DNA from: Phocaeicola sartorii JCM 17136 = DSM 21941
GTDB taxonomy: Bacteria; Bacteroidota; Bacteroidia; Bacteroidales; Bacteroidaceae
Assembly (NCBI RefSeq): GCF_000614185.1
Contig: NZ_BAKM01000038.1
Coordinates: forward strand, 1-38,900
Reading direction: 5' to 3'
Length of the DNA: 38,900 bases
The translations under genes and the position numbers were made by a program. Positions 17,896 through 27,323 of this stretch are shown in pieces. The first letter of the stretch is position 1. Every line of letters starts with the position of its first letter. Under the pieces are notes generated by a model. It searched no databases. It was given only the letters and a program-made list of their open reading frames with translations, and was not told the origin of the DNA.

Positions 17896-19104
17896 TTAAT
17901 CCATTTGCTTGTAATCTTTAGCCAGTCCACCTTCGCTGGTTTCCTTATATAAAGAAGGAAGATCATGACCGGTTTGCTTCATTACTTCCACCACTTTGTC
18001 AAAGGATACACGGTGATTGCCGTCTGTAAAGGCGGAATAGATATTGGCGTCAAGAGCCCGGGCCGCCGCGTAGGCATTTCGTTCGATACAAGGAATTTGT
18101 ACCAATCCGCATACTGGATCGCAAGTCATTCCCAAGTGATGCTCCAAGCCCATTTCGGCTGCATATTCTATTTGTGCCGGGCTGCCTCCGAATAATTGGC
18201 TGGCAGCGGCGGATGCCATTGAACATGCCACACCTACTTCGGCCTGACAGCCTGCTTCGGCTCCTGAAATGGAAGCGTTGTGCTTTACTATATTGCCTAT
18301 CAGTCCGGCAGTGGCCAGTGCTCTTAGAATCCGCATGTCACTGAAGTCACGGCTTTTTTGCAAGTGATAAAGTACAGCCGGAACCACTCCGCATGATCCG
18401 CAAGTAGGAGCAGTGACGATTCTACCCCCTGAAGCGTTTTCTTCACTGACTGCCAGGGCGTATGAGAAGACCAACCCGCGGGAACGTAGATTGTCTTTGT
18501 AGCCTTTTGCTTTAATATAATAGGTGGAGGCTTTTCTACGCAGATTGAGTGGACCGGGTAATACGCCCTCCTGATCCAAGCCACGCTCAATGGCTTCTCT
18601 CATGGTTTTCCATACTTCTGCCAGATAGTCCCAAATGCCTTCGTCTTCACATTGCTGGACGTATTCCCAGTAATTGCGTCCGGTACGTTCACACCAGTAG
18701 AGGATTTCACTCATACGGTTCATATCATAGATTTCCGGAGTTGAGCCATTGTCGTGTCCTTCTTCAGCCAGAGCACCGCCGCCTACACTGAAAACAGTCC
18801 ATTCGTCCGTTACTTTTCCTTTTTCATTCAATGATTTGAAAGTCATTCCATTGGGATGAAACGGATAGAAGACATGGGCTTTCCAGATAATCTCTGTAGG
18901 CGCATGTGATTGCAAGGTATCTAAAATGGCTACATCAGTCATGTGACCTTTACCGGTAGCGGCGAGACTTCCATAAAGGGTGACTTGGAAAGCTTTGGCT
19001 TCGGGATGTTTTCCTAAGAAGATTTCAGCAGCTTTGCGCGGCCCCATGGTATGACTGCTGGACGGACCGGTACCGATGCGGTATAGTTCTCGGATAGATT
19101 TCAT
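17896..19104 (-). CDS. sdaA: L-serine ammonia-lyase (iron-sulfur L-serine dehydratase)
   Basis: This 402-residue single-chain enzyme deaminates L-serine to pyruvate and ammonia. The N-terminal beta domain has GTGPSSSHTMGPRKAAE. The catalytic alpha domain has APTCGSCGVVPA (C235, C238), GAEAGCQAEVGVACSMASAA (C286, C294) and GMTCDPVCGLVQIPCIERNA (C338, C342, C349), which supply the [4Fe-4S] ligands. Fusion of alpha and beta domains in one chain is as in E. coli SdaA. It is complete, cytoplasmic and has its own promoter (19136-19143 region). Its convergent neighbour is unrelated. Confidence 0.95.
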   Translation of the reverse strand: MKSIRELYRIGTGPSSSHTMGPRKAAEIFLGKHPEAKAFQVTLYGSLAATGKGHMTDVAILDTLQSHAPTEIIWKAHVFYPFHPNGMTFKSLNEKGKVTDEWTVFSVGGGALAEEGHDNGSTPEIYDMNRMSEILYWCERTGRNYWEYVQQCEDEGIWDYLAEVWKTMREAIERGLDQEGVLPGPLNLRRKASTYYIKAKGYKDNLRSRGLVFSYALAVSEENASGGRIVTAPTCGSCGVVPAVLYHLQKSRDFSDMRILRALATAGLIGNIVKHNASISGAEAGCQAEVGVACSMASAAASQLFGGSPAQIEYAAEMGLEHHLGMTCDPVCGLVQIPCIERNAYAAARALDANIYSAFTDGNHRVSFDKVVEVMKQTGHDLPSLYKETSEGGLAKDYKQMD

Positions 19105-19135
19105 TTCGTTTTATAAGGTTAGTTGTTATGCGCAA

Positions 19136-19167
19136 CAAAGGTATAAAATAAAGGGGGAAAGTTGCAA
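19136..19167 (-). promoter_or_regulatory. Promoter of sdaA
   Basis: On the minus strand TTG about 21 nt before TACCTTTG (19143-19136) fits the Bacteroides promoter, with a slightly long spacer. The start codon is about 30 nt downstream. It sits just after the phosphoesterase terminator. Confidence 0.6.
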
Positions 19168-19181
19168 GAAAGGAAAAGAAA

Positions 19182-19220
19182 AAACTCTCTTGACAAATAG
19201 GAAAGTTGTCAGGAGAGTTT
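19182..19220 (-). terminator. Terminator of the phosphoesterase / SusCD operon
   Basis: A 15-bp stem, AAACTCTCTTGACAA (19182-19196) with TTGTCAGGAGAGTTT (19206-19220), has one G-U pair and a 9-nt loop. Read on the minus strand it is followed by a T-rich run (TTTTTTCTTTT), a standard intrinsic terminator 35 nt after the phosphoesterase stop. Confidence 0.85.
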
Positions 19221-19254
19221 GGAAAGACCATCGGTAGGATTTAGCGTATTGTCT

Positions 19255-20418
19255 TTATTTTAATTTTCTTTGTATGCCTTTGTCACCGACAACAAAATAC
19301 TGATTGTTTTCAATCAGTATGGCTCGTCCGCGCTTTTTTTTCCGGTTTTCTTTATTGTCTACATTTACGCCAATGACCTTGCCGTTATAGAAAGTGGAGA
19401 TATCCTTGAAAATGGTATGTCCCACGATGATGTGTTTTGCCTTATAACGATCCATTATCATTTGCAGGGAATCTTTTGCCAATGGATTGTACTTGGCATC
19501 GGTACGTACCAGGCCGCGATACCAGATGGGTCCGCTGTTTCCATACAGGAAGGCTGTGAGTGGAGAAAGCGCTTTGCGTTCTTTTTTATCCATAAATAGT
19601 CCTTTGCTCATTTCTTCATTGACGGTGGGGATGTTTAAGTTCTTGTCATAGAATTCCTTGCCCAGTCCGGCATGTACATATAGGTCGTTACCTATCATTT
19701 GCATGGTGTTACGGGTTCCCAGCCATCTGCCCAGCTCAGTGTCAGGACTGAATAGTCGGGGGTATTTCATTTTTAGCCTTTCAGCCAGTACTTTATATTT
19801 TCCTTTGGTGTATCGAAGGTCATTGGCTAGTACCATCGGCTCATGATTTCCCAGCATGAACGATACATGTCCTCCGGCTTTGGCTGCTTCCTCTTCCAGT
19901 TTGTAGAATAGCCAGAAGATTTGCGGTACATCTTTTCCTCTATCAAAAATGTCCCCTATAATCATCAGGTGGTTTTTTCCGAAGCTCCATTGGTAGTCTT
20001 TGTCAATGATATGGTTTCCTTGCAATAGACTGATGACACAGTCCAGTCTTCCATGAGGGTCGGACATGACAAATACTTTGTCTGCCTGAGGATAATTCCA
20101 TTCGGGACGTTTCACCGGGTGCAGTTTTACATCAAATGGAAACCTGCCTTTGTGGTCTATTACATGCAGGGTAAAGTTTTGAGGTAATGTGGTATAAGTA
20201 GTATCAATGATATTCCCTTTCTTGTCTACACTGATTACTCTGGTTTGGCCGTCGGGCTGATACAGTACGTATGGGCCGTCGGCCGTTAATTCTTCTTTTT
20301 TCTCTTTGTCTTTCTTCTTGTCTTTGAAATCAAGAGTTCCGGCACTGAGGCCGGAACTGATGAATGTGAGGATGAATGCAAGAAGAAAGTAGTTGATAAA
20401 ATTAGTCTTGCTTGTCAT
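19255..20418 (-). CDS. Exported calcineurin-like metallophosphoesterase
   Basis: A 387-residue protein with a signal peptide (MTSKTNFINYFLLAFILTFI...GLSAG) and a lysine/glutamate-rich linker. The catalytic domain has the two-metal phosphoesterase motifs in order: SDPHGR (D-x-H), IGDIFDRG (GDxxDRG), LGNHEP (GNHE), VHAGLG and VGHT (GH). It resembles the Shewanella-type Ser/Thr protein phosphatase group of Bacteroidales and should act in the periplasm or at the surface on phosphoesters. It lies 63 nt after the SusD gene on the same strand and before a strong terminator, so it probably ends the sigma-FecR-SusC-SusD locus. The natural substrate is unknown. Confidence 0.85.
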   Translation of the reverse strand: MTSKTNFINYFLLAFILTFISSGLSAGTLDFKDKKKDKEKKEELTADGPYVLYQPDGQTRVISVDKKGNIIDTTYTTLPQNFTLHVIDHKGRFPFDVKLHPVKRPEWNYPQADKVFVMSDPHGRLDCVISLLQGNHIIDKDYQWSFGKNHLMIIGDIFDRGKDVPQIFWLFYKLEEEAAKAGGHVSFMLGNHEPMVLANDLRYTKGKYKVLAERLKMKYPRLFSPDTELGRWLGTRNTMQMIGNDLYVHAGLGKEFYDKNLNIPTVNEEMSKGLFMDKKERKALSPLTAFLYGNSGPIWYRGLVRTDAKYNPLAKDSLQMIMDRYKAKHIIVGHTIFKDISTFYNGKVIGVNVDNKENRKKKRGRAILIENNQYFVVGDKGIQRKLK

Positions 20419-20481
20419 CGATTTGGGTCTTGAATTCAGTTAGAGTTTATTGATTTGGATTTTTTCAATTTGTGTTGACTA

Positions 20482-21995
20482 TTATTTCAGATATTCTGGT
20501 GTTTGTACAATATTAGAATTAGCATTAATTTCTTTTTGCGGAATAGGTAATACTGTACGATAATAGTTTCTGTCGAAATCCATAGATGTTTTTTCGTCAG
20601 CGAAATGTACTACTTCTTTCATCATATCGTCAGTCTCGTTGATACGAGTGACTCGTAAATTGTTACGTAATAGGTCAAACATGCGGTGTCCTTCGCCGAT
20701 GAGTTCTTTTCTGCGTTCTTCTAGAACATCATCAAGAGTAACCTCCGCAGGCATCATATAGTCCGGATTTCCTCGGAGTGCGATAGCTTTCAGGTATTTT
20801 GCAGCTTTTGTTGCATCTCCGCTTTTTACGGCTGCTTCGGCTGCATTTAAATAAGTTTCGGAAAGACGTACAATAGGAATATTGGCATCCATAATATTCT
20901 CTCCAGGTTGTGGTTGATACTTATTCAAATACATTACTTTTTTGTCTTGATTAACTAATAACTTAATGCGTACATCATTAGGCGTTTCTAACAGATGGTG
21001 ATAAAAACTGACTGTAATGCACATATCTTGATATCCTTTTGGAGAAGTTAGATATCCCATACTTTCATTGCCGGGGCTTTCGGTAGTAGTATTGACTATT
21101 TCGAAGAGAATTTCTCCCGGATTTGCTTCGGAGGCTTCCGTACCCCATACAGTGGGATATTCTTCGGTATTCCATAATTGGTATTTATTGGCTTCCGATC
21201 CTTTTATAGCTTCTTCTGCAGCTTGTAAAGCTTCACTGTTCTTCCCCATATATAGATATGCCCGACTTAACAAAGTTAATGTGGCCCATTTACTGATTTT
21301 ACCTTTCTTGTTTAAGGATAAATCTTTCTGATTCAAATTTGTGCCTGACCATGAATATGTGGGTATCATTAGATCAGCCGCATCCTTTAAATCTTTGATT
21401 ATTTGATCATAACATTCAGCTACAGTATTACGTGAAGGTTTGCTGTCAGCAGTGGCTGATGCTGAAGTGATGATAGGTACTCCTAAAGAGGCTCCGTTAT
21501 CTTTTAAATAAGTATATCCGAAGAAGCGTGTAAGGTCAAAAAGGGCCAGACCACGTATTGCTAATGCTTGTCCTTCTAAATCATTGCGGAAGATATGCTC
21601 ATCTTCATCGTTTGGAAGAATTTCGATATTGTCAATTCCGTCTAATATAACATTACAGTTTGAATGATGGAATAAAGATATGACCAGTGTGTACTTGGTC
21701 CATTTGCAGGTAACCAATCCATTTGGTAATAGTGAGCTGTTCTACAAGTTGATTGTACAGCTTGCATGTCATCTCCTGTTACATCTCCGTAGTAGATTAA
21801 ACGCCCGGAATACGCATAGGCATTACGCATTGTCGCATAAATGGCGTTTAGCGAATAATCAATGTCGGAGAGAGATTTGATACTCGTTTCTGTTGGAATT
21901 TGTGTGGACGGTTCTAAATCCAACCAATCGTTTCCACATGAAGTAAACAATCCGATGGATAAGACTATTGATAAAAAATTATGTAATGTTCTCAT
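20482..21995 (-). pseudogene. SusD/RagB-family lipoprotein, frameshifted
   Basis: Two frames restore a SusD protein of about 504 residues. The first frame has a lipobox (GLFTSC, C20), GNDWLDLEPSTQIPTETSI and STHWSYLYSIIQ. The second continues NCNVILDGIDNIEILPNDED and carries ALAIRGLALFDLTRFFGY and, near the C-terminus, EERRKELIGEGHRMFDLLRN. The break is at an AAA run (21659-21661), where AAAA would keep frame: ATTCAAAACTGTAAT. Both halves are fully preserved, so sequence error is likely. It is the ligand-binding lid of the adjacent SusC, 18 nt downstream of it. Confidence 0.9.
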
Positions 21996-22013
21996 ATTGT
22001 TGTTTTTTAGTGG

Positions 22014-25000
22014 TTAAAAATTGATGTTGAGACCAAAAGTAACGGTTTTTAAAGGCGGTGTGGTTTGAGTTGCACTACCGGCACTAACAGCTTCAGGATC
22101 ATAATTGTCATAGGCCGCCCATGTCCATAAATTGCTTGCTGATGCATAAATACGAACATTTCCTATATTGATTTTATTTGTCCATTCTTTAGGTAACGTA
22201 ATGCCGAATGTGATATTTTTTAAGCGGAAATAATCAGTACTGTGGATACGGCGGCTACTTGTTATTTTATGCATTGATACAGAAGATGATTTACCCGGCA
22301 TATATACTTCTATATTGGTTTGATCACCTGGCTTTTTCCAGCTATCACGATAATAAGTCGGAATGTTTGCATAGGAATCGTAACCGCCATGTTCTGTCTT
22401 TTGTGCCCAAGTATCATAAGAATATCCTCCGAATTGATAGGAGAATAAGAAATTTAAATCAAGCCATTTATAACGCAATGAATTAGAGATACCTCCGTTA
22501 ACAGTTGGTTCTGCATGTTTATAAGGAATGAATTGTGCATTTTTAGAGTTCTCGGTAATTTCTTTTATATAATTTCCGTTCTCATCCAATTCATTGGTAT
22601 AGAATAGAGGATTTCCTGTTTCAGGATTGATGCCCGCAAATTCTTGTACATAGAATGTACGATAAGAACTTCCTACTTTGTGTATTTGGGTTCCACTGAC
22701 AATTTGTGTCTGTTCGCCATCTAATTTTACAACTTTATTGGAGTTATGACCTAAATTGAAAGTTGTATTCCAGCTAAAGTCTTTGGTTTTAATATTAGTG
22801 GAATTAATCGTCAATTCAATACCTTTATTTTTCACTTCACCTATATTCATTAAATAGCTGCTAAATCCTGTTGTCATGGATACAGGACAGTCCATTAATA
22901 AGTTTTTAGTTGTGCGGGTATAATATTCAACCGTGAAGTTCAGACGATCCCAAAAACCAAAATCCAAGCCAATATTCATATTGTAATTGGTTTCCCATTT
23001 CAGATCAGGGTTTGCAATTTGGGACATTTGAATACCGGGTTGCTCCAAGTAACCACCACTAATAGAACTTAATCCCATGTAACCGAAATAGTCAGAAGGA
23101 AGAGTACCATTTACACCGTATGATGCTCTTATGCGCAAGTCTGTCAACCAATCTTTTACAGGTAGCATAAATTCTTCTTCAATAGTACGCCATGCTCCGG
23201 ATACAGACCAGAATGTTCCCCAACGATTGTCACGGTGTAAACGTGAACTGCCATCAACGCGAAAACTAGCTCCTAGATAATATTTATTTTTATAATCGTA
23301 ATTCAAACGGCTTAAATAGGATACCAGTCTGTACCTTGAATCACTTCCCCCTACAGATACTGTTTTCATTCCATTACTGATGGCATGTTTGTCGGGAGTT
23401 GTAAAATTGTAAGCTTCTCCTGATAAATAGTCATTGTAGGTATCATCAATTTCATATCCGGCAAGAAAGTCCAAATGATGAATATTGTTGAAAGTTGTTA
23501 AATAGCTTAAGGTGTTACTCCATACCATTTTTTTATATTCTCTCATGCGCTTTACTACTTCTCCATTTTCATCTTCACCGTTGGAAGTACGTGGGTCATA
23601 CCATTTCTCACCTTTTACAGTAGTGTAATCATAACTGAAAGTTGTTTTGAATTTCAGGTTTTTTATGATCTCATATTCGGCATAAAGCGTGTTGAATGCG
23701 CGTAACATTTTTTCATGTTTATAATCGTATTCAGCTGATAATTTAGGGTTGCGGTCATTGGCTTTACGGATAAACTTACGATTCCAACTGCCATCTTCAT
23801 TATAAACCGGATCTGAAGGAGTAGCCCAATTGCGTGAAGAATAGAAAGGAGATGTATAAGTGAATCCTTCGTCATAAACGCTTTGATTTACATTTGAGAA
23901 AAGAATCTTGGCACCTACAGTCAATTTGTCTGTTGCGCTGAAATCTGCATTTACACGCCCTGTTACACGTTCCAGACCGGAACCTTGTACAATACCGTTC
24001 TGCTTCATATATGATAAGGAAGAATAATATTTGAATTTATCACTACCACCGGCTAGTGACGCTTCATAGGTAGAATGATGTCCCTTTTGAAAAAGTTCTT
24101 TATTCCAGTCTGTGAAACCACACCATGGAATTGGAGCATATTTATCGATTTGCCCATCTGCATAAGTTTTACTTTGTGACATTAGTTCTTCCTCTGAAAG
24201 ATTAGGATTTTTATCAGCTAATTTGCGTTGTTGATATAATATCAATCCATTATAAATATATTCACGGCGTTCTTCTCCACCCATAACCGGACGATAATCC
24301 ATTGCGAAATCATTGCTGCCCCAGTCTGCTTTTAATGAAACTTGTGCTTTTCCGCTTCTACCTTTTTTGGTGGAAATTAAAATAACTCCGTTCGCAGCAC
24401 GTGAACCGTAAAGGGAAGCTGCAGCAGCATCTTTTATGACTGTAATATTTTCAATATCCGAGTTGTTTAATGTGGACATTATATCAAATCCGGAGTCGGA
24501 ACTGGTAGCCGCAACAGAACCGGATTGAACGGGAACTCCATCAATCACATATAATGGAGAATTGCTTGCATTAAAAGATCCCATACCACGAATACGGATA
24601 GAAGTGGAGGCGCCAGGCTGACCTGAACTGGAAGTGACTTGTACTCCGGGAGCATTACCTTCTAGTAAGCTGGAGAATGAAACTACGGGCAGGTCTTTTA
24701 ATTCTCCTGTTTTCACAGTTGAAGCGGAACCAGCGTATGCCGACTTCTTGAAAGTACCATAACCGGTAACAACCACTTCTTCCATGACATTATTATCGGG
24801 AGTCATGACTACTTTCAGCATCTTTCCGGCAGTAGCTTTGATTTCTTGTTTTCCATAACCTATATAGGAAATAATCAAAGTGGCGGGTATATGGTCAACA
24901 TTTAGTGAGAAGTGTCCGTCCAGATCTGTAGTGGTTCCATTTGTAGTACTTTTTACCAAGATATTTGCTCCAATAATAGGTTCTCCCGTTTCATCCAGTA

Positions 25001-25403
25001 CCGTACCGGTTAATGTTGTTTTCTGTTGAGGAACAGCAGTCTCTTTTTCCTCAATTTGCTTGATGGCAATAACGCCGTTGTGAACTGAATAGGTCAAACC
25101 GCTATTCATGAGACATTTATCAAGCACGTTGGCTATTTTTTCGTTATTTACATTTAGGTCTTGGACTTTTATTTGTCTCACATCATTGGTGCTGTATACA
25201 AAAGTAAAGTCGGTTTGTCTTTGGATTTCCCAAAGTATTTCACTCAACGTGGCATTCTTGAATGCAGCTGTGACAGTGGTTTGTGCAAACACTTTGTTGG
25301 CTGCCTGCATAAAACCTGTAGTAATGATACAGAAAAATAGGAACGTAATCCACAAACGTTTACTACTTTTACCGTGATTGGTGTAGTTGTGTTTTTTGTC
25401 CAT
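22014..25403 (-). CDS. SusC/RagA-family TonB-dependent transporter with STN signalling domain
   Basis: This 1129-residue protein starts with a signal peptide (…FMQAANKVFAQ) and an STN (secretin/TonB short N-terminal) domain, about residues 40-112: FKNATLSEILWEIQRQTDFT. The STN domain contacts the FecR anti-sigma factor in the periplasm. Then come the carboxypeptidase-like domain (LTGTVLDETGEPIIGANILV), the motif VMEEVVVTGYGTFKKSAYAGS, the plug (LYVIDGVPVQ, IENITVIKDAAAASLYGSRA) and a barrel ending GLNINF. It lies 15 nt downstream of fecR. It should import its ligand and report it to FecR/sigma. The substrate is unknown. Confidence 0.95.
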   Translation of the reverse strand: MDKKHNYTNHGKSSKRLWITFLFFCIITTGFMQAANKVFAQTTVTAAFKNATLSEILWEIQRQTDFTFVYSTNDVRQIKVQDLNVNNEKIANVLDKCLMNSGLTYSVHNGVIAIKQIEEKETAVPQQKTTLTGTVLDETGEPIIGANILVKSTTNGTTTDLDGHFSLNVDHIPATLIISYIGYGKQEIKATAGKMLKVVMTPDNNVMEEVVVTGYGTFKKSAYAGSASTVKTGELKDLPVVSFSSLLEGNAPGVQVTSSSGQPGASTSIRIRGMGSFNASNSPLYVIDGVPVQSGSVAATSSDSGFDIMSTLNNSDIENITVIKDAAAASLYGSRAANGVILISTKKGRSGKAQVSLKADWGSNDFAMDYRPVMGGEERREYIYNGLILYQQRKLADKNPNLSEEELMSQSKTYADGQIDKYAPIPWCGFTDWNKELFQKGHHSTYEASLAGGSDKFKYYSSLSYMKQNGIVQGSGLERVTGRVNADFSATDKLTVGAKILFSNVNQSVYDEGFTYTSPFYSSRNWATPSDPVYNEDGSWNRKFIRKANDRNPKLSAEYDYKHEKMLRAFNTLYAEYEIIKNLKFKTTFSYDYTTVKGEKWYDPRTSNGEDENGEVVKRMREYKKMVWSNTLSYLTTFNNIHHLDFLAGYEIDDTYNDYLSGEAYNFTTPDKHAISNGMKTVSVGGSDSRYRLVSYLSRLNYDYKNKYYLGASFRVDGSSRLHRDNRWGTFWSVSGAWRTIEEEFMLPVKDWLTDLRIRASYGVNGTLPSDYFGYMGLSSISGGYLEQPGIQMSQIANPDLKWETNYNMNIGLDFGFWDRLNFTVEYYTRTTKNLLMDCPVSMTTGFSSYLMNIGEVKNKGIELTINSTNIKTKDFSWNTTFNLGHNSNKVVKLDGEQTQIVSGTQIHKVGSSYRTFYVQEFAGINPETGNPLFYTNELDENGNYIKEITENSKNAQFIPYKHAEPTVNGGISNSLRYKWLDLNFLFSYQFGGYSYDTWAQKTEHGGYDSYANIPTYYRDSWKKPGDQTNIEVYMPGKSSSVSMHKITSSRRIHSTDYFRLKNITFGITLPKEWTNKINIGNVRIYASASNLWTWAAYDNYDPEAVSAGSATQTTPPLKTVTFGLNINF

Positions 25404-25418
25404 AATACATCATTTTTA

Positions 25419-26588
25419 TTAGTTATAGAATGTGATTGTTTTGTTATTGATTTTTACGTGTACCTTTTGTGTTTCTTCCAACAAACGTACAAACGGAGTG
25501 ATTTCCGAATACCGGTCTACATTGCATCCGAAGCGTAAGTCTTTTATTCTTTCATTGGCAAAAATTACTTCCATGTCATACCAGCGTGATAGTGTTTTCA
25601 TGATATCTTCCAGCCGCTGGTCTTTGAAGTGGATTTTTCCTTTTACCCATGAGGTGTAAAATCCGGCATCTACCCTACGTACCTGTATGCTGCTGTCTCC
25701 AAGGCTGATCGTTGCTTGTTGGGAAGGCTTTAAAATACAACTTTCTCCTGTTTCAGTGTTTACTTTGACGGAACCGTTTACCAAAGTTGTCTGATACTCT
25801 TCTTGTGGATAAGCAGAGATGTTGAATGTGGTTCCTAGCACTTCTACTTGCATGCCTTGAGTACATACTACAAACGGTTGCCCTGTTTTGCAAACTTCAA
25901 AATAGGCCTCACCTTCCAGTTCCACTTTACGCGGACCGTTATCAAATGTCACGGGAAAGCGGAGACTGGTCATTGCATTCAGATGTACTTTGGTTCCATC
26001 ACTTAATAATAGAGCATATTCACCACCTCGTGGAGTTTCCACTTTATTATATATAGGTTTGTTTTCTTTAGCTGTTTTTGATGTTACTTGGTAATTCAGC
26101 ATCGTAGAGTCCATGTGGACTTGGGCTCCGTCTATTTTCTCAAGCAGACTTCTTGCTTCTTTATTGATCTGGATTGTCTGCCCGTTGTCCAGTGTCAGGA
26201 TAGCCTTGGATTCCCCAGGTAGAATGGATTGTGCAATGGGTTGTTTGTCCGAAAGAGAAACAGAAGAGGTGAATTTCATGGAAATACCTATAAAAAGAAC
26301 GGGTAACAGAATAACTGCGGCATAACTTACTATTTTGATATATCTGCTTCTGCTATTATTTCTTTTGATTTGTTTTTCCACTTCTTTCCATCCGGATGAA
26401 GGGTTGAATACCAAACTTTGACGGAAGTGTTGTTTTTGGTTTTCTTCATCACAGATTTTTTTGAATAAAGTCTCGTGTGCTGTAGATTCTTCTCTCCAAG
26501 CAGCTAGTTCGGTCGTTTCTTCCGGGGTTATTTCGCCCGATAGATATCTTGCTATGAGGTTGGCTATATAGAAATCTTGTTTTATCAT
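25419..26588 (-). CDS. FecR-family anti-sigma factor
   Basis: This 389-residue inner-membrane protein has an N-terminal cytoplasmic anti-sigma domain (LIARYLSGEITPEETTELAAW) and one membrane helix (YAAVILLPVLFIGISM, about residues 88-105). The periplasmic FecR domain (TPRGGEYALLLSDGTKVHLN, FEVCKTGQPFVVCTQGMQVE) is followed by a C-terminal DUF4974-type domain (LEDIMKTLSRWYDMEVIF). It holds the ECF sigma factor inactive until the STN domain of the loaded SusC protein signals. It lies between the sigma and SusC genes on the same strand, as in standard trans-envelope systems. Confidence 0.95.
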   Translation of the reverse strand: MIKQDFYIANLIARYLSGEITPEETTELAAWREESTAHETLFKKICDEENQKQHFRQSLVFNPSSGWKEVEKQIKRNNSRSRYIKIVSYAAVILLPVLFIGISMKFTSSVSLSDKQPIAQSILPGESKAILTLDNGQTIQINKEARSLLEKIDGAQVHMDSTMLNYQVTSKTAKENKPIYNKVETPRGGEYALLLSDGTKVHLNAMTSLRFPVTFDNGPRKVELEGEAYFEVCKTGQPFVVCTQGMQVEVLGTTFNISAYPQEEYQTTLVNGSVKVNTETGESCILKPSQQATISLGDSSIQVRRVDAGFYTSWVKGKIHFKDQRLEDIMKTLSRWYDMEVIFANERIKDLRFGCNVDRYSEITPFVRLLEETQKVHVKINNKTITFYN

Positions 26589-26594
26589 ATTTTG

Positions 26595-26628
26595 ACCTGT
26601 TTTTAATCTCTTTTATAGTAAAACAGGT
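26595..26628 (-). promoter_or_regulatory. Hairpin between sigma factor and fecR genes
   Basis: Arms ACCTGTTTT (26595-26603) and AAAACAGGT (26620-26628) are complementary with a 16-nt spacer, in the 104-nt gap before fecR. It could attenuate or process the message to lower downstream expression. No function is proven. Confidence 0.4.
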
Positions 26629-26692
26629 CTCTTTAGAAAGAGGGTGAATAAAGAAACAACTTTTTTTTGAAAAAAAATAAATAAGTGTCTTT

Positions 26693-27220
26693 TTATACAA
26701 AGAAAAAGAGCAAGTAATAATAGTCCTTCAGGTATTCTCTGAGTTTCTTGTAGGCTATTTTTTTTAAGGTGTGGACTGTCTCTGTAGATATGTTTAGTCT
26801 GTCTGCTATTTCTGCATTTTTTTTCCCTTCCAAGGCTAGTCGCATGATGGATTTCATTTGGCCGGGCAGTTTGTCTATGGCTTCAGAAACGATACGATAA
26901 GTTTCCTCTTCGACGATTGCGTCATGAAAAAAAGAGTCTTTCTTCTTCTCGATCACATTTTGGGCGTATTCATAAACCACTTTTGAATGCTCCAATTCGT
27001 TGAGTGCTTTATTGCGTACAGCTGTATATAGAAATGCTTTTACCTGATGCAGATAAAAAAAATCCTCTCTTATCTGCCATAGTTTGGCAAATGAATCTTG
27101 TACAATGTCTGCTGAAGTTTCTTGATTTTCTGTATATTGGTTAGCAAATAGGCATAGGGTTACATAATATTTATTGAAAATATCATGAAACCCTTGCTCA
27201 TTAAGCTTAATACTTATCAT
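26693..27220 (-). CDS. ECF RNA polymerase sigma-70 factor
   Basis: Region 2 (FHDIFNKYYVTLCLFANQYT...DIVQDSFAKLWQIRE...FLYTAVRNKALNE) and region 4 (IDKLPGQMKSIMRLALEGKKNAEIADRLNISTETVHTLKKIAYKKLREYL) are both present. The length of about 175 residues fits the Bacteroidales FecI-like group. It is expected to switch on the fecR-SusC-SusD operon when FecR releases it. The ATG at 27220 is preferred; an in-frame GTG at 27244 follows a GAAGG-like site and would add eight residues, so the start is uncertain. The C-terminus ends in an unusual hydrophobic YYYLLFFFV. Confidence 0.93.
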   Translation of the reverse strand: MISIKLNEQGFHDIFNKYYVTLCLFANQYTENQETSADIVQDSFAKLWQIREDFFYLHQVKAFLYTAVRNKALNELEHSKVVYEYAQNVIEKKKDSFFHDAIVEEETYRIVSEAIDKLPGQMKSIMRLALEGKKNAEIADRLNISTETVHTLKKIAYKKLREYLKDYYYLLFFFV

Positions 27221-27252
27221 TGTATGAGAAGTCTCAGATGCCACCTTCGCTT

Positions 27253-27303
27253 TTAATTTTCTCTAATTTCAATGCGAATATAGAGAAAATTAATTAAAAA
27301 CAA
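27253..27303 (-). promoter_or_regulatory. Promoter-like site spanned by a 13-bp inverted repeat, before the sigma gene
   Basis: A perfect 13-bp inverted repeat TTAATTTTCTCTA (27253-27265) / TAGAGAAAATTAA (27281-27293) has a 15-nt spacer. The spacer holds most of a -7-like TATATTCG (minus strand 27282-27275), with TTG at 27303-27301. It sits between the mutS2 stop and the sigma gene. No T run follows it, so operator fits better than terminator. The promoter match is imperfect (18-nt spacing). Confidence 0.4.
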
Positions 27304-27323
27304 CCTCTTTCTCTATTAAAATA

